DNA from: Novosphingobium sp.
GTDB taxonomy: Bacteria > Pseudomonadota > Alphaproteobacteria > Sphingomonadales > Sphingomonadaceae
Reading direction: 5' to 3'
DNA: 64,000 nt
Assembly (NCBI GenBank): GCA_024236175.1
Contig: JACKKY010000003.1
Coordinates: forward strand, 310,001-374,000
The translations under genes were made by a program, and so were the position numbers. This document shows, in pieces, positions 37,621 to 47,059 of this stretch. Below the pieces are notes generated by a model. It had not been told where the DNA came from, searched no databases, and saw only the letters and a program-made list of their open reading frames with translations. Within the stretch, counting starts at the first letter, position 1, and the number at the start of each line of letters is the position of its first letter.

Positions 37621-38486
37621 AGCCGGCCCCGTTCGACTACGTCGCGCCGACGACGATCTCCGAGGCTTGCCAGGTTCTCGCGGACGCGGGGGGCGGTGCG
37701 ACCGTGCTGGCCGGTGGCCAGACGCTGATGCCGCTGCTCAATCTTCGGATGAGCCAGCCTTTCATCGTCGTCGATATCAACCGCATTCCCGATCTCAAGG
37801 GCATCGCCCGCGCCGACGGCGGGACCAGGGTCGGGCCGATGACGCGCCAGGCGGATGCACTCGCCGACGAGACGCTCGCCAAGCACCTGCCGGTCATGGT
37901 GCGCGCGCTCAGCCATGTCGGCCACCACCAGACGCGCAATCGCGGCACGGTCGGCGGGTCGGTGGCCCTGGGCGAACCGGCGGCGGAGATGCCGGCGACG
38001 GCGGTCGCGCTCGGTGCGACGATCGAGGTCCAGTCGACGCGCGGGACCCGGAAGATCCCGGCCGATGAATTCTACCTCGGCCCCTACATGACGACGCTGG
38101 AGCCCGACGAACTCGTCACCGCGATCCATTATCCGGACTGGCCGGCGGGTCATGTCATGCTGTTCCGCGAAGTGGCGCAGCGGCCCGGCGATTTCGCGCT
38201 GGTCGGCGTGGTCGGCGCGCTGGTCGTCGACGGCGGCTCGGTCAGCCGGGCGGGAATCGCGTGGTTCGGCATGGGGCCGACGCCGATCAAGGCGCGCCAG
38301 GCGGAGCAGGCGCTGGTCGGCCAGTCGCTGTCGGGCATCGACGCGCAGGCTATCGCCGAACTGGCGGTCGCCGATACCGCCCCGTTCGACGACCATCACG
38401 CAACCGCAGAATATCGCCGCACCGTCGGCAAGCGCATCTTCGCGCGCACCCTGCGCGAGGCGCTGCAGATCAAGGAAGCCGCATGA
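37617..38486 (+). CDS. Molybdenum hydroxylase FAD-binding subunit (CoxM type)
   Basis: Medium subunit of 289 residues of the xanthine dehydrogenase/CO dehydrogenase family. FAD-binding motifs are VLAGGQTLMPLLNLR near residue 37 and the NRGTVGGSVALGEPAAEMP segment (TIGG-like). It passes electrons from the 2Fe-2S subunit to FAD and on to an acceptor. Start and stop overlap both neighbours by ATGA. Confidence 0.94.
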   Translation: MKPAPFDYVAPTTISEACQVLADAGGGATVLAGGQTLMPLLNLRMSQPFIVVDINRIPDLKGIARADGGTRVGPMTRQADALADETLAKHLPVMVRALSHVGHHQTRNRGTVGGSVALGEPAAEMPATAVALGATIEVQSTRGTRKIPADEFYLGPYMTTLEPDELVTAIHYPDWPAGHVMLFREVAQRPGDFALVGVVGALVVDGGSVSRAGIAWFGMGPTPIKARQAEQALVGQSLSGIDAQAIAELAVADTAPFDDHHATAEYRRTVGKRIFARTLREALQIKEAA

Positions 38487-38968
38487 GCGACCATCAGATC
38501 GGATTGACCATCAACGGCCGCCGCCACGTGGCGTCCGTGGAAGGGCGCATGACGCTGGCCGACATGCTGCGCGACGATGCCGGCTACACCGGCGTGCATC
38601 TCGGCTGCGAGCACGGCGTATGCGGTGCGTGCACCGTCATCGTCGACGGCAGGGCGGTGCGTTCCTGCCTGATGCTGGCGGTGCAGGCGGACGAGACCGA
38701 GATCAAGACCGTCGAGGGGCTGGCCGAACCGGACGGGACGCTCCATCCGGTCCAGCAGACCATGCGCGAGGAACACGCGCTGCAATGCGGCTTCTGCACG
38801 CCCGGCGTGGTGATGACGCTCGCGGCGCTGACATCCGGCAATGCGCAGCCAAGCGAGGAATCCCTGCTCAAGGCGCTGTCCGGCCACATCTGCCGCTGCA
38901 CCGGGTACCAGGGCATTCGCCGCGCGGCGAAGCGGCTTGCCGCTGCCGGTTCGGGAGACGCGGCATGA
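38483..38968 (+). CDS. Molybdenum hydroxylase 2Fe-2S subunit (CoxS type)
   Basis: Small subunit of 161 residues with two 2Fe-2S sites: the plant-ferredoxin-type CEHGVCGACTV with its fourth Cys in RSCLML, and the helical site QCGFCTPG plus CRCTGYQ. It carries electrons from the molybdenum site to the FAD subunit. No Tat signal is seen, so the complex is cytoplasmic. Coupled by ATGA on both sides. Confidence 0.95.
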   Translation: MSDHQIGLTINGRRHVASVEGRMTLADMLRDDAGYTGVHLGCEHGVCGACTVIVDGRAVRSCLMLAVQADETEIKTVEGLAEPDGTLHPVQQTMREEHALQCGFCTPGVVMTLAALTSGNAQPSEESLLKALSGHICRCTGYQGIRRAAKRLAAAGSGDAA

Positions 38969-41700
38969 ACGCTGAAGTCCCCGGCATCGGCGCCGCCGCC
39001 CGCTATATCGGCAAGCGCGTCCTGAGGAAGGAAGACCCGCGGCTGCTGACCGGACGCGGCCAGTTCGTCGATGACATCTCGCTCCCGGGCATGCTGCATT
39101 GCGCCTTCGCGCGCAGCCCGATCGCCCGCGGCAGGATTGTTTCGATCGACAGCACGGCGGCGCGCGACGTGCCCGGCGTCCATGCGGTCTATACCGCCGA
39201 GGACCTGGCGAAGGTCAGCTTCACGATGCACACCTTCTTCATGGTGCCGACGTCGGTGAAGACGCCCACCTTGGCCGAGGACCACGTGGCCTACGTTGGC
39301 GAGCCGGTCGCGCTGGTAATCGCCGACAGCCGCTACATCGCCGAAGACGCGGCCTCGCTTATCGAGGTGGACTACGAGGAAGAAGACCCGGTCGTCACCC
39401 TGGCCGATGCCAAGAGCGGACAGCCGGTCCATCCCGAGCTCGAGCACAACATCGCCGGGCAAATGGGCGACGAGGATATCGACGAGGACCTCGAGGCTGC
39501 GATCGAGGGCGCGCCGCACCGCGTCACCCAGAGAGTGATCCATCCGCGCATTTCGCAATCGCCGATGGAGACCCGGGGCGTCGTCGCCACGCGCGACGGC
39601 CCGGAAGAGCTGACGCTGTATATCACCTGCCAGAGCCCGCATACGATTGCGCGCTGGGTCTCGCTTGCACTGGGCCTGCCGCAGACCGCGATCCGCGTCA
39701 TCGCCAAGGATGTCGGCGGGGCGTTCGGGCTCAAGAACCATCCCTGGAAGGAGGAAAGCTCGGTCATCATCGCGGCGATGCTGTTCGGACGGCCGCTGAA
39801 ATGGATCGAGGACCGCTACGAGAACCTGACCACGGCCAATCCGGCGCGTGAACAGGACATCACCCTGCGCATCGCCTTCGACAACGACGGCAAGCTGGTC
39901 GCATCCCACAGCGAATACGACCTCAACAACGGCGCCTATCCGCAGGCCGTCGACGATGGCATGGCCGCCCAGATGTTCCTGTGGTCGGCCTACAAGCTGC
40001 CGGCCTACGGGTTCCTCACCCGCGCGTGGTATACCAACACCACCGGCCTCGCCGCCTATCGCGGCCCCTGGGCGATGGAAACGCTCGTCCGCGAGACCGC
40101 GCTCGACAAGGCGGCGCGCGCCATCGGGATCGATCCGGTCGAATTGCGCCGGCGCAACCTGGTGAAACTGTCGGACCAGCCGACGGCCAGCGTGTTGGGC
40201 CTCCCGCTGGAAGACATCACGCCCGCCGAATGCCTCGAGAAACTGGTCGAGAATTTCGACATCGCCGCGTTCCGCAAGGAACAGGCCGAGGCGCGGGAGC
40301 AGGGGCGCTATCTCGGCCTGGGCGTCGCGACCTATATCGAGCCGACCGCCTCGGCCGGTTCGATGGGGGTGATGACCGGCGAACTCGCGCAGGTCCGCAT
40401 CGAGCCCACCGGCAAGGTGACCGCGACGATGAGCACCCATTCGCAGGGCCACGGCACCGCGACGACGATGGCGCAGGTCATCGCCGACCGGCTGGGCGTC
40501 CCCTATGAGGACGTGACGGTTTTCGAAGGCGACAATTCGCGGGGCGGATTCGGCCCCGGCGCAGCGGGCAGCCGGCAGGGCGTGATTGCCGGCGGAGCGG
40601 CGATCAAGGCGTCCGAGATGCTGGCCGACAAGGTGAAGGCGCTCGCCGCGCACCTGCTCAATGCGAACCCCGAGAACATCACCATCGATGAAGGCATGGT
40701 CCATGTCGAGGGTGCGGAGGAAATGTCGCGCAGCCTCAGCGAAATCGCCGGCATCGCCTATGGCGAGCCGGACCGGCTGCCGCAGGACCTCGGCACCGGG
40801 CTCGAGGTGCAGTACCGCTACCAGCCCCCGCCGATGACGTTCACCAGCGCGGCGCACGCCTGCGTTGTCGAAGTCGACGCGGAGACCGGTTTCGTGAAGA
40901 TCCTGCGCTGGATCTCGTCGGAAGACTGCGGGACGGTGATCAATCCGGCGGTCGTCGAAGGCCAGATATCGGGCGGTCTCGCCCAGGGAATCGGCATGGT
41001 GCTGCTGGAGGAGATGCCGATCGACGATCGCGGCAACACGACAGCGGCGACATACAAGGACTATCTGCTGCCCGCCATTTCGGACATCCCCGATTTCGAG
41101 TTCCTGCACGCCAACACGCCGTCGAAATCGATCGGCGGTATGCGCGGCGTGGGCGAGGGCGGGGCGATCATCGGCCCGCCGACGCTGGTCAACGCGATTG
41201 CCGATGCGCTCTCGCCATTCGGCGAGATCGACATCCTCGAACTGCCGCTGACGCCGTCGAGGATCCTCGATCTGATCGAGGGCCGCGACATCTCCGGTTC
41301 CGCCGCCCGGCACCAGGCGCAAGCCGGGGCGCAGCTGGAGGCACCGGCCGCTGCAGAAGCGGCAGCGCCTGCCGGGCAGGCCGCCGCCCCGTCATCCGGC
41401 GCCGAAACCAGGATCGACGGCGACTGGAAGATGGTCATGAAAACGCCGATGGGCGACCAGGAGATGACCGGCCACTTCGAGACCGACGGCGGCACCGTCT
41501 CCGGCTATCTCGCCAGTCCCGAAGGCGACCAGAACTTCACCGGCACGGTCGACGGCAATGTGGTCAAGTTCGACCTCAAGGTCGACAAGCCGATGAAGAT
41601 CACGCTGAAATACAACCTGACGTTCGAAGGCGACAGCGTGTCTGGCAAGGTCAAGCTCGGCATGATGGGTTCGGCCAAGCTTTCGGGCGAACGGCTCTAG
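38965..41700 (+). CDS. Molybdenum hydroxylase large subunit (CoxL type) with extra C-terminal domain
   Basis: Molybdopterin-binding subunit of 911 residues; usual length is about 770-810. Family segments include DVGGAFGLKNHPWKEE, the AYRGPW loop at about residue 365 and the GVGEGGAIIGPPTL end with the catalytic Glu. The AYRCSFR loop of true form I CO dehydrogenase is absent, so another substrate is expected. After residue ~775 come an Ala/Pro/Gln-rich linker and a domain of about 95 residues from ~815 (DGDWKMVMKTPMGDQEM). The stop codon shares CTAG with the opposing glycosyltransferase. Confidence 0.93.
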   Translation: MNAEVPGIGAAARYIGKRVLRKEDPRLLTGRGQFVDDISLPGMLHCAFARSPIARGRIVSIDSTAARDVPGVHAVYTAEDLAKVSFTMHTFFMVPTSVKTPTLAEDHVAYVGEPVALVIADSRYIAEDAASLIEVDYEEEDPVVTLADAKSGQPVHPELEHNIAGQMGDEDIDEDLEAAIEGAPHRVTQRVIHPRISQSPMETRGVVATRDGPEELTLYITCQSPHTIARWVSLALGLPQTAIRVIAKDVGGAFGLKNHPWKEESSVIIAAMLFGRPLKWIEDRYENLTTANPAREQDITLRIAFDNDGKLVASHSEYDLNNGAYPQAVDDGMAAQMFLWSAYKLPAYGFLTRAWYTNTTGLAAYRGPWAMETLVRETALDKAARAIGIDPVELRRRNLVKLSDQPTASVLGLPLEDITPAECLEKLVENFDIAAFRKEQAEAREQGRYLGLGVATYIEPTASAGSMGVMTGELAQVRIEPTGKVTATMSTHSQGHGTATTMAQVIADRLGVPYEDVTVFEGDNSRGGFGPGAAGSRQGVIAGGAAIKASEMLADKVKALAAHLLNANPENITIDEGMVHVEGAEEMSRSLSEIAGIAYGEPDRLPQDLGTGLEVQYRYQPPPMTFTSAAHACVVEVDAETGFVKILRWISSEDCGTVINPAVVEGQISGGLAQGIGMVLLEEMPIDDRGNTTAATYKDYLLPAISDIPDFEFLHANTPSKSIGGMRGVGEGGAIIGPPTLVNAIADALSPFGEIDILELPLTPSRILDLIEGRDISGSAARHQAQAGAQLEAPAAAEAAAPAGQAAAPSSGAETRIDGDWKMVMKTPMGDQEMTGHFETDGGTVSGYLASPEGDQNFTGTVDGNVVKFDLKVDKPMKITLKYNLTFEGDSVSGKVKLGMMGSAKLSGERL

Positions 41701-42551
41701 CCCTGGCTGCTGCGGGCAGGAAGCAGTCCTTCCTGCCCCTCCAGGCCGGCGACTTTGCGATAGCGATCCAGCAGGTCCGTCTCGTCGAGATATTCGCGTT
41801 GCGGATAGAACGCGAAATGCGCGACGACGACCTCACCGTAGACCATGTTGTATCCGGCCATCTGGGTCGGCCGCGTGACCGACAGCCATTCTTCCTCGTC
41901 CGACATGCCCAACTCGCCGTTGAACCTGGCGAACTCTTCTCCGAGCCAGGCGATGCAGTTGATCGACACGCGGCAGCCCGAGACGATGCGCGTCGGAATC
42001 TTGAAGCGCTCGATGTCGCCTTTCTCGAGGAAGGAGAGGAAGGTGCGATGGATCATTTCCGCGAACTTCGGGTCCTTCCACCCCAGCGAATCCATGCAGT
42101 GTGTCGTCAGGTACTTCGGCGCGCGAATCCTGCCCAGCGCCTGGTAGACGTGGGAAATGTAGGCGTTGTTGATGATGACCGGGTAGATCACGAAGGGCTC
42201 GCGGTGCTCGATCCTGAACTTGGCGAGCTTGGCGATCGCTCCGGGCTCGATGTAGCAGACGTCGTCGTCCAGCCTGATGTAGACCGTGCCCGCCTCTATG
42301 CAGTTCGGAAAGAAGCGATGAATCGTCCTGACACCGTTCGGTTCCCTCCCGTCGGGCAGGGTGACCACGCGAATCCGCTTGTCGAGCGCCGGCAGGCCGG
42401 AAATGTAGGCTATGTCGTCGGGCTCTTTCGTGTTGAGCCAGACCTGAAGCTCGTCCCAGCCTTCCTGCGCGAGGATTTGCGGGATGAGCAGTTCCAGATA
42501 GCGCCTGCGCCCGGCCGGGATGACGATCGTCACCTTGTGATCGTCGATCAT
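41697..42551 (-). CDS. Glycosyltransferase-like protein
   Basis: Protein of 284 residues that begins VTIVIPAGRRRYLELLIPQI and has a DDD metal motif in VYIRLDDDVCYIEPG, so a GT-A fold transferase is likely. No membrane segment is present. The stop codon overlaps the CoxL-type stop in CTAG. It is divergent from the mutase at 42657, and both lie in a short glycan block with the GT32-like gene. The donor sugar is unknown. Confidence 0.75.
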   Translation of the reverse strand: MIDDHKVTIVIPAGRRRYLELLIPQILAQEGWDELQVWLNTKEPDDIAYISGLPALDKRIRVVTLPDGREPNGVRTIHRFFPNCIEAGTVYIRLDDDVCYIEPGAIAKLAKFRIEHREPFVIYPVIINNAYISHVYQALGRIRAPKYLTTHCMDSLGWKDPKFAEMIHRTFLSFLEKGDIERFKIPTRIVSGCRVSINCIAWLGEEFARFNGELGMSDEEEWLSVTRPTQMAGYNMVYGEVVVAHFAFYPQREYLDETDLLDRYRKVAGLEGQEGLLPARSSQG

Positions 42552-42656
42552 GTCGCGGGCCGCCGGTTCGGATGATCGGGCAATTGTGGTTTTCCTCCGG
42601 AATGTGGGCTGATAGCGTCAAACCGATCTTGGTCCGCTAGGGGCGGTGGGGGAAAA

Positions 42657-43772
42657 GTGCAACGCGTTGGGATCGTCGGTGCCGGTTTTACGGGCGCGGT
42701 AATTGCGCGCGAGCTTGCGGAAGCGGGCATCGCCAGCGTCGTGATGGACGAGCGCAGCCATGTGGCGGGCAATTGCCATACAGAGCGGGATTCGCGCACC
42801 GGCATCATGGTCCATCGCTATGGTCCCCACATTTTCCACACCGACCGGCAGCACGTCTGGGACTATGTGAACCGCTTCGGCGAGATGGTCCCGTTCATCC
42901 TGCGCGTGAAGACCACCTATCGCGGCCATGTCTATTCGCTGCCGGTCAACCTGCACACGATCAACCAGTTCTTCGGCAAGGCGATGCGCCCGGACGAAGC
43001 CAGGGCCTTCGTGGAAAGCCAGGCCCGCAGTGATATCGAAGAGCCGCGCAGTTTCGAGGAGCAGGCGCTGCGTTTCATCGGGCAGCCGCTCTACGAGGCG
43101 TTCTTCCGCGGCTATACTCGCAAGCAATGGGGCATGGAGCCGAGCCTCTTGCCCGCGTCCATTCTCAAGCGGCTGCCGCTGCGCTTCGATTACAACGACA
43201 ACTATTTCAACCATCCCCATCAGGCGATCCCGCGCGACGGCTACAGCGCGATCGTCTCGCGGATCATGGACCACCCGAAGATCGAGCATCGCCTCGGTTG
43301 CAGGTTCGAGGACGTCGACGAGACATTCTCCCACCTGTTCTATTCGGGCGGAATGGACCGCTATTACCGCTATGCGCTCGGCCGGCTGGGCTACCGCACC
43401 CTGGACTTCCGTCCGAGCTATCATGCCGGCGACTACCAGGGCACGGCGATCATGAACCATCCCGAGGAAGAGGTGCCGTTCACGCGCGTGACCGAGCACA
43501 AGCATTTCGCCCCCTGGGAAGCTTCCGGATTTGCCGAGACGATCGTGTTTCACGAAACCAGCCGCGCCTGCGGGCCGGACGACATACCCTACTATCCCAT
43601 TCGCCTCGTCGACGAGACGAGCATGCTCAGGGCATACGAAGCGCGTGCCCGCGAGGACGCGCATGTCACTTTCGTCGGGCGGCTCGGCACCTACGAATAT
43701 CTCGACATGGACGCCACGATCGACCGTGCCCTTTCGGCCGCCCAAGCCTATCTCTCCGCCAGGCCGGCTTGA
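42657..43772 (+). CDS. glf: UDP-galactopyranose mutase
   Basis: Flavoenzyme of 371 residues that interconverts UDP-galactopyranose and UDP-galactofuranose. The FAD motif GIVGAGFTGAVIARELAE opens the protein; YGPHIFHTD, FFRGYTRKQWG and the C-terminal GRLGTYEYLDMD are hallmarks of Glf. The start is GTG at 42657 after GGGGGAAAA. It implies galactofuranose in a surface glycan of this organism. Confidence 0.95.
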   Translation: MQRVGIVGAGFTGAVIARELAEAGIASVVMDERSHVAGNCHTERDSRTGIMVHRYGPHIFHTDRQHVWDYVNRFGEMVPFILRVKTTYRGHVYSLPVNLHTINQFFGKAMRPDEARAFVESQARSDIEEPRSFEEQALRFIGQPLYEAFFRGYTRKQWGMEPSLLPASILKRLPLRFDYNDNYFNHPHQAIPRDGYSAIVSRIMDHPKIEHRLGCRFEDVDETFSHLFYSGGMDRYYRYALGRLGYRTLDFRPSYHAGDYQGTAIMNHPEEEVPFTRVTEHKHFAPWEASGFAETIVFHETSRACGPDDIPYYPIRLVDETSMLRAYEARAREDAHVTFVGRLGTYEYLDMDATIDRALSAAQAYLSARPA

Positions 43773-43845
43773 AGTGGGAATTGCGCCGTGAATCAAACGG
43801 CGCAGTCTGGCGGCACGATGGCGGGCTTGCTATTGCCTGCGCGGC

Positions 43846-44613
43846 ATGGCTGCCCGCCTCCCGTCAATTCCAGCGACAGGATCCCCGACCTTGGCCATTC
43901 CCCGGATCATCCATCAGACCGCGCGGAATCTTGACAGCCTGCCGGAGGAGATCCGGCAGAACATCGAAGCCCTCAAGGCGCTCAATCCGGGCTGGGAGCA
44001 TCGCTTCTATTCCGACGAGGCCGTCCGCGAGTACATCGGCGAGCATTTCGGGGAGCGTATCCGGCGCGCCGTCGGGCGCATCAACCCGCGCTACGGCGTC
44101 GTGCTTGCCGACTTTTTCCGCTATCTGGTCTGTTATCGCGAGGGCGGCGTCTATCTCGACATCAAGAGCGGCCTCACCCGGCCGCTCGACGAGGTCCTGC
44201 TTGAAGACGACGTCTATCTGCTCTCGCAATGGGACAACCGGCTGGGCCGCCCGACGCGGGGCTGGGGCCAGTTCCAGGATGTCGCGCGCATCGCCGGGGG
44301 CGAATTCCAGCAGTGGCAGATCGTTGCCGCGCCGGGGCATCCCTTCCTCAACCGGACCATCCAGGAAGTGCTGTTCAACATGGAGCAGTACCACCCGAGC
44401 TGGTTCGGGACCGGCCATCAGGGGGTCGCGCGCGTTTCGGGGCCGATCGCCTATTCGCTCTCGATCGCCCCGATGCTGCCGCTGCACCGGTTCCGGCCGG
44501 TGGCGATCGAGGAACTGGGCATCCGTTACACGATCTACGATACGCTCAGGCACCACATGGCGCCGGACAGGCACTATTCCCGCAGCGACGAACCGATCAT
44601 GCTTCCCGCCTGA
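43846..44613 (+). CDS. GT32-like glycosyltransferase
   Basis: Protein of 255 residues. IPRIIHQTARNLDSLPEEI and the DXD in GGVYLDIKSG, after ADFFRYLVCYREGG, are typical of the OCH1/capsular GT32 group. The ATG at 43846 was kept, but a start near 43891 (TTG) just before the PRIIHQT strand is possible. It follows glf by 73 bases in the same direction and may add galactofuranose or another sugar to a surface polymer. Confidence 0.85.
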   Translation: MAARLPSIPATGSPTLAIPRIIHQTARNLDSLPEEIRQNIEALKALNPGWEHRFYSDEAVREYIGEHFGERIRRAVGRINPRYGVVLADFFRYLVCYREGGVYLDIKSGLTRPLDEVLLEDDVYLLSQWDNRLGRPTRGWGQFQDVARIAGGEFQQWQIVAAPGHPFLNRTIQEVLFNMEQYHPSWFGTGHQGVARVSGPIAYSLSIAPMLPLHRFRPVAIEELGIRYTIYDTLRHHMAPDRHYSRSDEPIMLPA

Positions 44614-44675
44614 TCGCGTTCGCGGCCTCGCGTCCGGGCAGGGCCGTTCCTCCCGCCCCGCGATCACTGTTCAAT

Positions 44676-44791
44676 GCACAACATGCATTTCGTTGTGCGG
44701 CAAAGGGTGCGCTCGCTCGGGATCGACACGTAACCTGCCGGATTTGCGCCATATATTTGCCTTTGACAGGCGCTGCCGCCTCGGCAAAGAT
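44676..44791 (+). promoter_or_regulatory. Candidate promoter and inverted repeat before the P450 operon
   Basis: GCACAAC (44676-44682) and GTTGTGC (44692-44698) form a perfect 7-bp inverted repeat with a 9-base spacer. Further on, TTGACA (44763-44768) is followed after 17 bases by AAAGAT (44786-44791). The -10 is weak. The gap 44614-44904 (291 bases) holds no gene that I support, so the control of the P450 operon must lie here. Confidence 0.35.
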
Positions 44792-44904
44792 CGGTCGTGA
44801 CGGATAGGCCATGACCGCGCCTAAGGTCGTCGACAAGAGCAGTTCGCAAATCGCTTCCGGCGGCGGAAGCTTGCCCTTTGCGAAGGTTGGGAGTGGGATT
44901 GATC

Positions 44905-46137
44905 ATGGCCGCGTCGGCCTACGAGCCAGCGAGTTACGATCCTTTCAGCCGGGAAGTGATGGCCGACCCGCTGCCCTTCTACAGGCGGCTGCGGCGCGAG
45001 GCGCCTGCCCTGTACCTGGATCAGTACGACACCTGGGTGTTTTCCCGCTTCCAGGACATCATCGACGTGCTCACCGTGGGCGGCAATGCCTTCATCGCCA
45101 GCGAGACGACCTTGCCGACGCCGGAGATCCTGCTGCGGCACAACCGCGGGGAAGTGGCTGAATTACCGGTCGATCCCGTGCCGAACGGGGCGATGACCGG
45201 GTCGCCGCATTTCGAAGTCCTGCGCAACGCCCACATCAAGCCGTTCCGCCCTACCTATGTGCGCTCGCTCGCCGCTTTCATTCGCAAGCTCGCCGACGAC
45301 CGGCTCGACGAACTGCTGCCGGGGAAGCGCTTCGACCTGACCCAGGATTTCGGCGGCATCGTCGCCGCCAGCGTCGTCTGCCACCTGCTCGACATGCCGC
45401 TTTCGCGCGCGCCCGAAGTGTTGTGGCTGGTCAACCAGTGCAGCCAGACCGACCCGGAGAAAGGCGGTACAGACGTCGCGACCACCGTCGGGCGCTGCGT
45501 CGAGATCCTGATGGAATATGTCGCGCGGCGTCGGGAGGCGGGGGCGGACGGATCGGTGCCGCTGATCGACGGGCTGGTCCGGCTCGGATACTACGGCCGC
45601 CTGCTCACCGATGCGGAAGTCGCGACGCAGCTCGTGTGCGCCTTCATCGGCGGGACGGAGACGGTGCCCAAGATCACGGCGCACGGCCTGATGGAACTGG
45701 CGAACGCGCCCGACCAGCTGGCGCAGGTCCGCGAGGACCTGGAGACGAACGTGCCGGTGGCCGTGGAGGAGATGATCCGTTTCTGTGCCCCGGCGCAGTG
45801 GTTCGCTCGCACCGCGCACCGCGACGTCTCGGTGGCGGGAGCCGACATCCGCAGGGGCCAGCGCGTGATCGTGCTGTTCGGTTCGGCGGCGCGGGACGAG
45901 GCTGAATTCGACGAGCCGGACCGGTTCGTCTGGAACCGGAAAATCGAACGGGTGCTGTCTTTCGGCACCGGCCAGCACTATTGCATCGGCATACACCTGG
46001 CGCGGCTGGAACTGCGGATCATGGTCGAGGCCTTCCTGCGCCGTGTCGAGCGTTTCGGCTTCGACATGGACAAGGCGGTGCGCTTCCCCTCCAGCTTCCA
46101 GTGGGGATGGAACAGCCTGCCGGTGATCGTCGGCTAG
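44905..46137 (+). CDS. Cytochrome P450
   Basis: P450 of 410 residues. The haem loop is FGTGQHYCIG with Cys at about residue 360, and the ExxR motif is EMIR. The I-helix is unusual: the AGxDTT consensus is replaced by FIGGTETVPK, which keeps an acid-Thr pair but not the second Thr. The ATG at 44905 is preferred to the TTG at 44878. No membrane anchor. First gene of a five-gene operon with an SMP-30 lactonase, an aldolase, a second P450 and an alpha-hydroxy-acid oxidase. Confidence 0.93.
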   Translation: MAASAYEPASYDPFSREVMADPLPFYRRLRREAPALYLDQYDTWVFSRFQDIIDVLTVGGNAFIASETTLPTPEILLRHNRGEVAELPVDPVPNGAMTGSPHFEVLRNAHIKPFRPTYVRSLAAFIRKLADDRLDELLPGKRFDLTQDFGGIVAASVVCHLLDMPLSRAPEVLWLVNQCSQTDPEKGGTDVATTVGRCVEILMEYVARRREAGADGSVPLIDGLVRLGYYGRLLTDAEVATQLVCAFIGGTETVPKITAHGLMELANAPDQLAQVREDLETNVPVAVEEMIRFCAPAQWFARTAHRDVSVAGADIRRGQRVIVLFGSAARDEAEFDEPDRFVWNRKIERVLSFGTGQHYCIGIHLARLELRIMVEAFLRRVERFGFDMDKAVRFPSSFQWGWNSLPVIVG

Positions 46138-46154
46138 ACGGGAGAGACCAACGG

Positions 46155-47045
46155 ATGCGCAGCATGACCCCGGACCTGGAACGCATCGGCGATATCCGCA
46201 ACGCGCTGGGCGAAACGCCGGTGTGGTCGGTCGCCGAGAACGCACTCTACTGGATCAATGTCGAACACGACCCGGAACTCCTGCGCTGGGACGCGGCGAG
46301 CGACGAGATCCGGCGCTGGCCGATGCCCCAGCGCATCGGCGGCCTGGTCCTCAAGGAAAAGGGCGGAGCGCTGGTCGTGCTGGCCGACGGGCTCTACGAC
46401 TTCGACCTTGCCACCGGGGACCTTGCGCTGCGGGTCGGCTCGCCGCTGGCCGATCCGGTGGCCCTGCATGAATGCGTATGCGATCCGACCGGCCGCTTCT
46501 GGGTGGGCAGCATGAACCAGACGGTCGGCGCGGGAAACGCGTTTCCCGGCGGCGCGGCCATGTACCGCCTCGAGGGCGACGAGCTGGTCCGCGCCTTCGA
46601 CGGGATTTCCTGCGCCAACGGGCTGGCGTTCAGCGCCGACGGGCGTGTGATGTACTTCTCGGACTCCACCACCCAGCGTTGTGACAAGTATGAGGTGGAC
46701 CCCGCGACCGGCAGGCTCGGCCCGCGCCAGACTTTCTTCGAACTGGGGCCGGACGAGGGCTTCGTGGACGGCGCCGCCGTCGACAGCGAAGGCGGTTACT
46801 GGTGTCCGCTGGTCTATGTCGGCAAGCTGCGGCGCTATCTGCCGGACGGCACTCCGGACATCGAGGTCAACCTTCCCTTCGGCAATCCCACCAAGGTCTC
46901 GTTCGGCGGCGAGGGCATGCGCAAGCTGTTCGTGACTTCCACCGCGCAGACACTGGACCACGAATCGGAGAACCCGCTCGACGGCGGCCTGTTCTGTTTC
47001 GAGCCGGGATTCACCGGCAGGCCCGACCCGCTGTTTCCCGGCTGA
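46155..47045 (+). CDS. SMP-30/gluconolactonase family protein
   Basis: Six-bladed propeller of 296 residues of the SMP-30/gluconolactonase/LRE family. Metal-site residues are seen as Glu in LGETPVW, Asn in SCANGLAF and Asp in GFVDGAAVDSEGGYW. The ATG at 46155 has GGGAGAG upstream. Such enzymes hydrolyse lactones. The gene lies 17 bases after the P450, so it may open a lactone made by oxidation in the same pathway. Confidence 0.9.
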   Translation: MRSMTPDLERIGDIRNALGETPVWSVAENALYWINVEHDPELLRWDAASDEIRRWPMPQRIGGLVLKEKGGALVVLADGLYDFDLATGDLALRVGSPLADPVALHECVCDPTGRFWVGSMNQTVGAGNAFPGGAAMYRLEGDELVRAFDGISCANGLAFSADGRVMYFSDSTTQRCDKYEVDPATGRLGPRQTFFELGPDEGFVDGAAVDSEGGYWCPLVYVGKLRRYLPDGTPDIEVNLPFGNPTKVSFGGEGMRKLFVTSTAQTLDHESENPLDGGLFCFEPGFTGRPDPLFPG

Positions 47046-47059
47046 CGAAAGGCAAGGCC

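Noticed and set aside
38584..41322. A 912-codon open frame antisense to the molybdenum hydroxylase large subunit
   Set aside because: It is a high-GC shadow: the sense strand encodes a clear CoxL-type protein, while the antisense translation is rich in Arg, Gly and His and has no family motifs.
38965..41700. True carbon monoxide dehydrogenase
   Set aside because: The AYRCSFR active loop is missing and AYRGPW stands in its place; no maturation genes are present.
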